Positions 62,190 through 64,000 of a stretch of 64,000 nucleotides of DNA are shown here, one piece after another. Position 1 is the first letter of the stretch, and each line of letters opens with the position of its first letter. This stretch comes from Membranipora membranacea (lineage: Eukaryota; Bryozoa; Gymnolaemata; Cheilostomatida; Membraniporidae). The stretch lies in the NCBI GenBank assembly GCA_914767715.1, contig OU612065.1:15872001-15936000 (forward strand), given 5' to 3'. The translations under genes were made by a program, and so were the position numbers. The notes under the pieces are model-generated. The model did no database searches. It saw only the letters and a program-made list of their open reading frames with translations, and was not told the DNA's origin.

Positions 62190-64000
62190 GGTTATCTTTA
62201 CGCCTAGAGGAAGAGTACAAAGAGTTTGCGAAGTTAGTCAAAAAGAGCGTGCGGAAGGACAAGAGGGACAACATCAAAGATATGGCAGGAGCTGCACAAG
62301 AAGCTGCTGACATGGGTCAGATGAAGGCAGTGTACGATATCACGAGAGAGCTGAGCGGAACGAGGCGGAAATCAACTGCTAGACTCAAGGACAAGAATGG
62401 TCAAATAGTTGTTGACCCCAAAGAACAAGCAAAGATCTGGACAGCGCACTTTCAAGAAGTTCTTAATCAGGCAGAGCCTGAGGACCCCTTGGATATACCC
62501 AGCACAGGTACGGATTTGGAGATAGATGATGATCCACCTAGTCTTTCGGAGATTGAAGAGATTATCAAAGCCTCGCGCAATGGTAAAGCGCCAGGAATTG
62601 ATGAGCTACCTGCAGAGTTTTTACGCTGTAACAGTAGCTCATGCGCAGCAGAACTCGAGACATTGTTCTCGGGTATATGGAGAGAAGAAGACATCCCACA
62701 AGACTGGAGGCGCGGCGTGATCATCAAACTGCCCAAGAAAGGAGACCTGAGTAGGACAACAAATTGGAGGGGTATTACTCTACTACCGTATATCAGTAAA
62801 ATATTTCTGAAGATTTAACATCACCGAATTGCCGGAGCCCTAGAGGAGAACAGAAGTCTAGATGAAGAGCAAGCAGGTTTTCGCAGCGGAAGAAGTTGTA
62901 CAGACCACATATTTACACTGAGGAACATCATAGAACAATGTGAAGAATGGAGGATGCCCCTGTACGTCAATTTTATTGATTTCAGGAAAGCTTTTGACAG
63001 CATTCATCGGGAGAGCATGTGGAAAGTGATGAAGTTTTATGGTATCCCTGATAAACTCATCACTCTGACACGGGCGTTCTACACCGGGTATGCGTGTAAA
63101 ATGCAAGGCGGAGCAGAGGAGGATTACTTCGAAGTAAAATCAGGAGTTAGACAGGGCTGCGTAATCTCACCTCTGTTATTTATCATGGCTACAGACTTCA
63201 TAATGAAGCAAGTACAAGCGACACATCGAACTGGACTCCGATGGAATCTTACAACCAAGCTGAATTATCTAGCTTATGCAGACGATGTCGCGCTATTTTC
63301 TACAACACATGGAGGGATGCAAACAGTTACAGACAAGCTCATAACAACAGCGAGTAAAGCGGGATTGCACATCAATGAACAAAAGACGAAAGTTTTGAGG
63401 ATTCATCGAGATGGAATGGGCCCTGCATCTAACAACAATTTCACAGTCAGCAACAAGTCACTCGAGTTTGTAGATAACTTTTTGTATCTTGGTGCAAAAA
63501 TTGATACGTCTGGTGGTGCAGCAGCAGATGTCAAGAACCGCATCAACTCTGCAACTACAGCCTTTTACAGACTGAACAAGGTGTGGAGATCAAGAAGTAT
63601 GAGCAACCATCTCAAGTTCAAACTCTACAACTCGAACGTGGTGTCTGTGCTCCTCTATGGATGTGAAACATGGCGAATGACGAAAGTGGATATGGACAAA
63701 CTGGAGGTATTTCACATGAACTGCTGCCGTCGGATATTGAAAATATATTGGTGGTCCAAAACTTCCAACTTGGAAGTATGTGAACGCAGCAAGCAGAAAC
63801 CAGTCTCTCAGCACATTGAAGTTAGAAGATGGAGATACCTAGGACACAGCCTAAGGAGGAAGGAATCTCTCCCTCACACCAGTCTCGGATGGGCCCCTGA
63901 AGGCACCCGAAGGAGAGGGCGACCCAATCAGACTTGGCGAAGAACAGCGCTCAAACAGATGAAGGTACACAACATCAAGTCGTGGGCGGAGGCTAGCGAG
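62190..64000 (+). mobile_element. 5'-truncated LINE (non-LTR retrotransposon), reverse transcriptase
   Basis: A single reading frame runs from about 62190 to the window end with one stop (TAA, 62816-62818). In order it encodes: a linker rich in KDKR; the region before the fingers (NGKAPGIDELPAEFL); WRGITLLP; EEQAGFRSGRSCTDHIFTLR; the palm motif with FIDFRKAFDSI; SGVRQGCVISPLLF; the catalytic YADD box (63275-63286) followed by VALFS; LYLGAKID-type and LLYGCETW blocks; and a basic GTRRRGRPNQTWRR tail. The apurinic endonuclease domain expected upstream is absent, as in 5'-truncated insertions. The family is one common in marine invertebrates; I cannot settle the clade (RTE-like or another). The 3' end lies outside the window. 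It is inserted in intron 3 of AGPAT5 copy B. Confidence 0.95.

Noticed and set aside
62068-62736. Antisense ORFs over the LINE
   Set aside because: They are shadows of the reverse transcriptase frame with no coding features of their own.

Overview
The window is animal nuclear DNA. Every gene I could build is cut by many GT-AG introns, non-coding DNA is long and AT-rich by eye, and there are tandem repeats, MITE-like elements, a tRNA-derived SINE and a LINE. The gene set (SCYL2, an Id-type HLH protein, a Kv2/Shab channel, ZNF143/Staf, AGPAT5) points to a metazoan, most likely a marine invertebrate. I cannot place the phylum from sequence alone. All models were assembled by eye from reading frames, splice consensus and intron phase, with no transcript support.

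Layout. (1) 526-14235, + strand: 3' part of a SCYL2-like pseudokinase gene, 15 exons seen; its penultimate region holds two 811-bp copies of a higher-order repeat. (2) 14.2-24.4 kb: no gene found; a perfect 17-bp minisatellite lies at 22.9-23.2 kb. (3) 24441-24962, - strand: two-exon Id gene with a TATA box, an extended CRE palindrome upstream, and two SMAD-like composite motifs about 3 kb upstream. (4) 32103-42866, - strand: six-exon Kv2 (Shab) potassium channel; one or two extra exon-like ORFs in its 6-kb second intron may be an alternative first exon or a nested gene. (5) 43975-49567, - strand: twelve coding exons of a ZNF143/ZNF76 (Staf) ortholog with seven zinc fingers. (6) 49.6-53.1 kb: 5' region with a TA microsatellite, a SINE and MITE-like elements. 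(7) 53118-58391, + strand: complete seven-exon AGPAT5-type acyltransferase. (8) 59.0-62.0 kb: a decayed duplicate of part of ZNF143 followed by the first three exons of a second AGPAT5 copy, in the same relative orientation as the originals, so a direct segmental duplication. (9) About 62190 to the window end: a 5'-truncated LINE inside intron 3 of the second AGPAT5 copy.

The genes do not form an operon or pathway. The most interesting signals are the ZNF143-AGPAT5 segmental duplication with asymmetric decay, the paired SMAD-like/E-box modules upstream of Id, the nested tandem repeat in SCYL2, and the alternative-exon options of Kv2.
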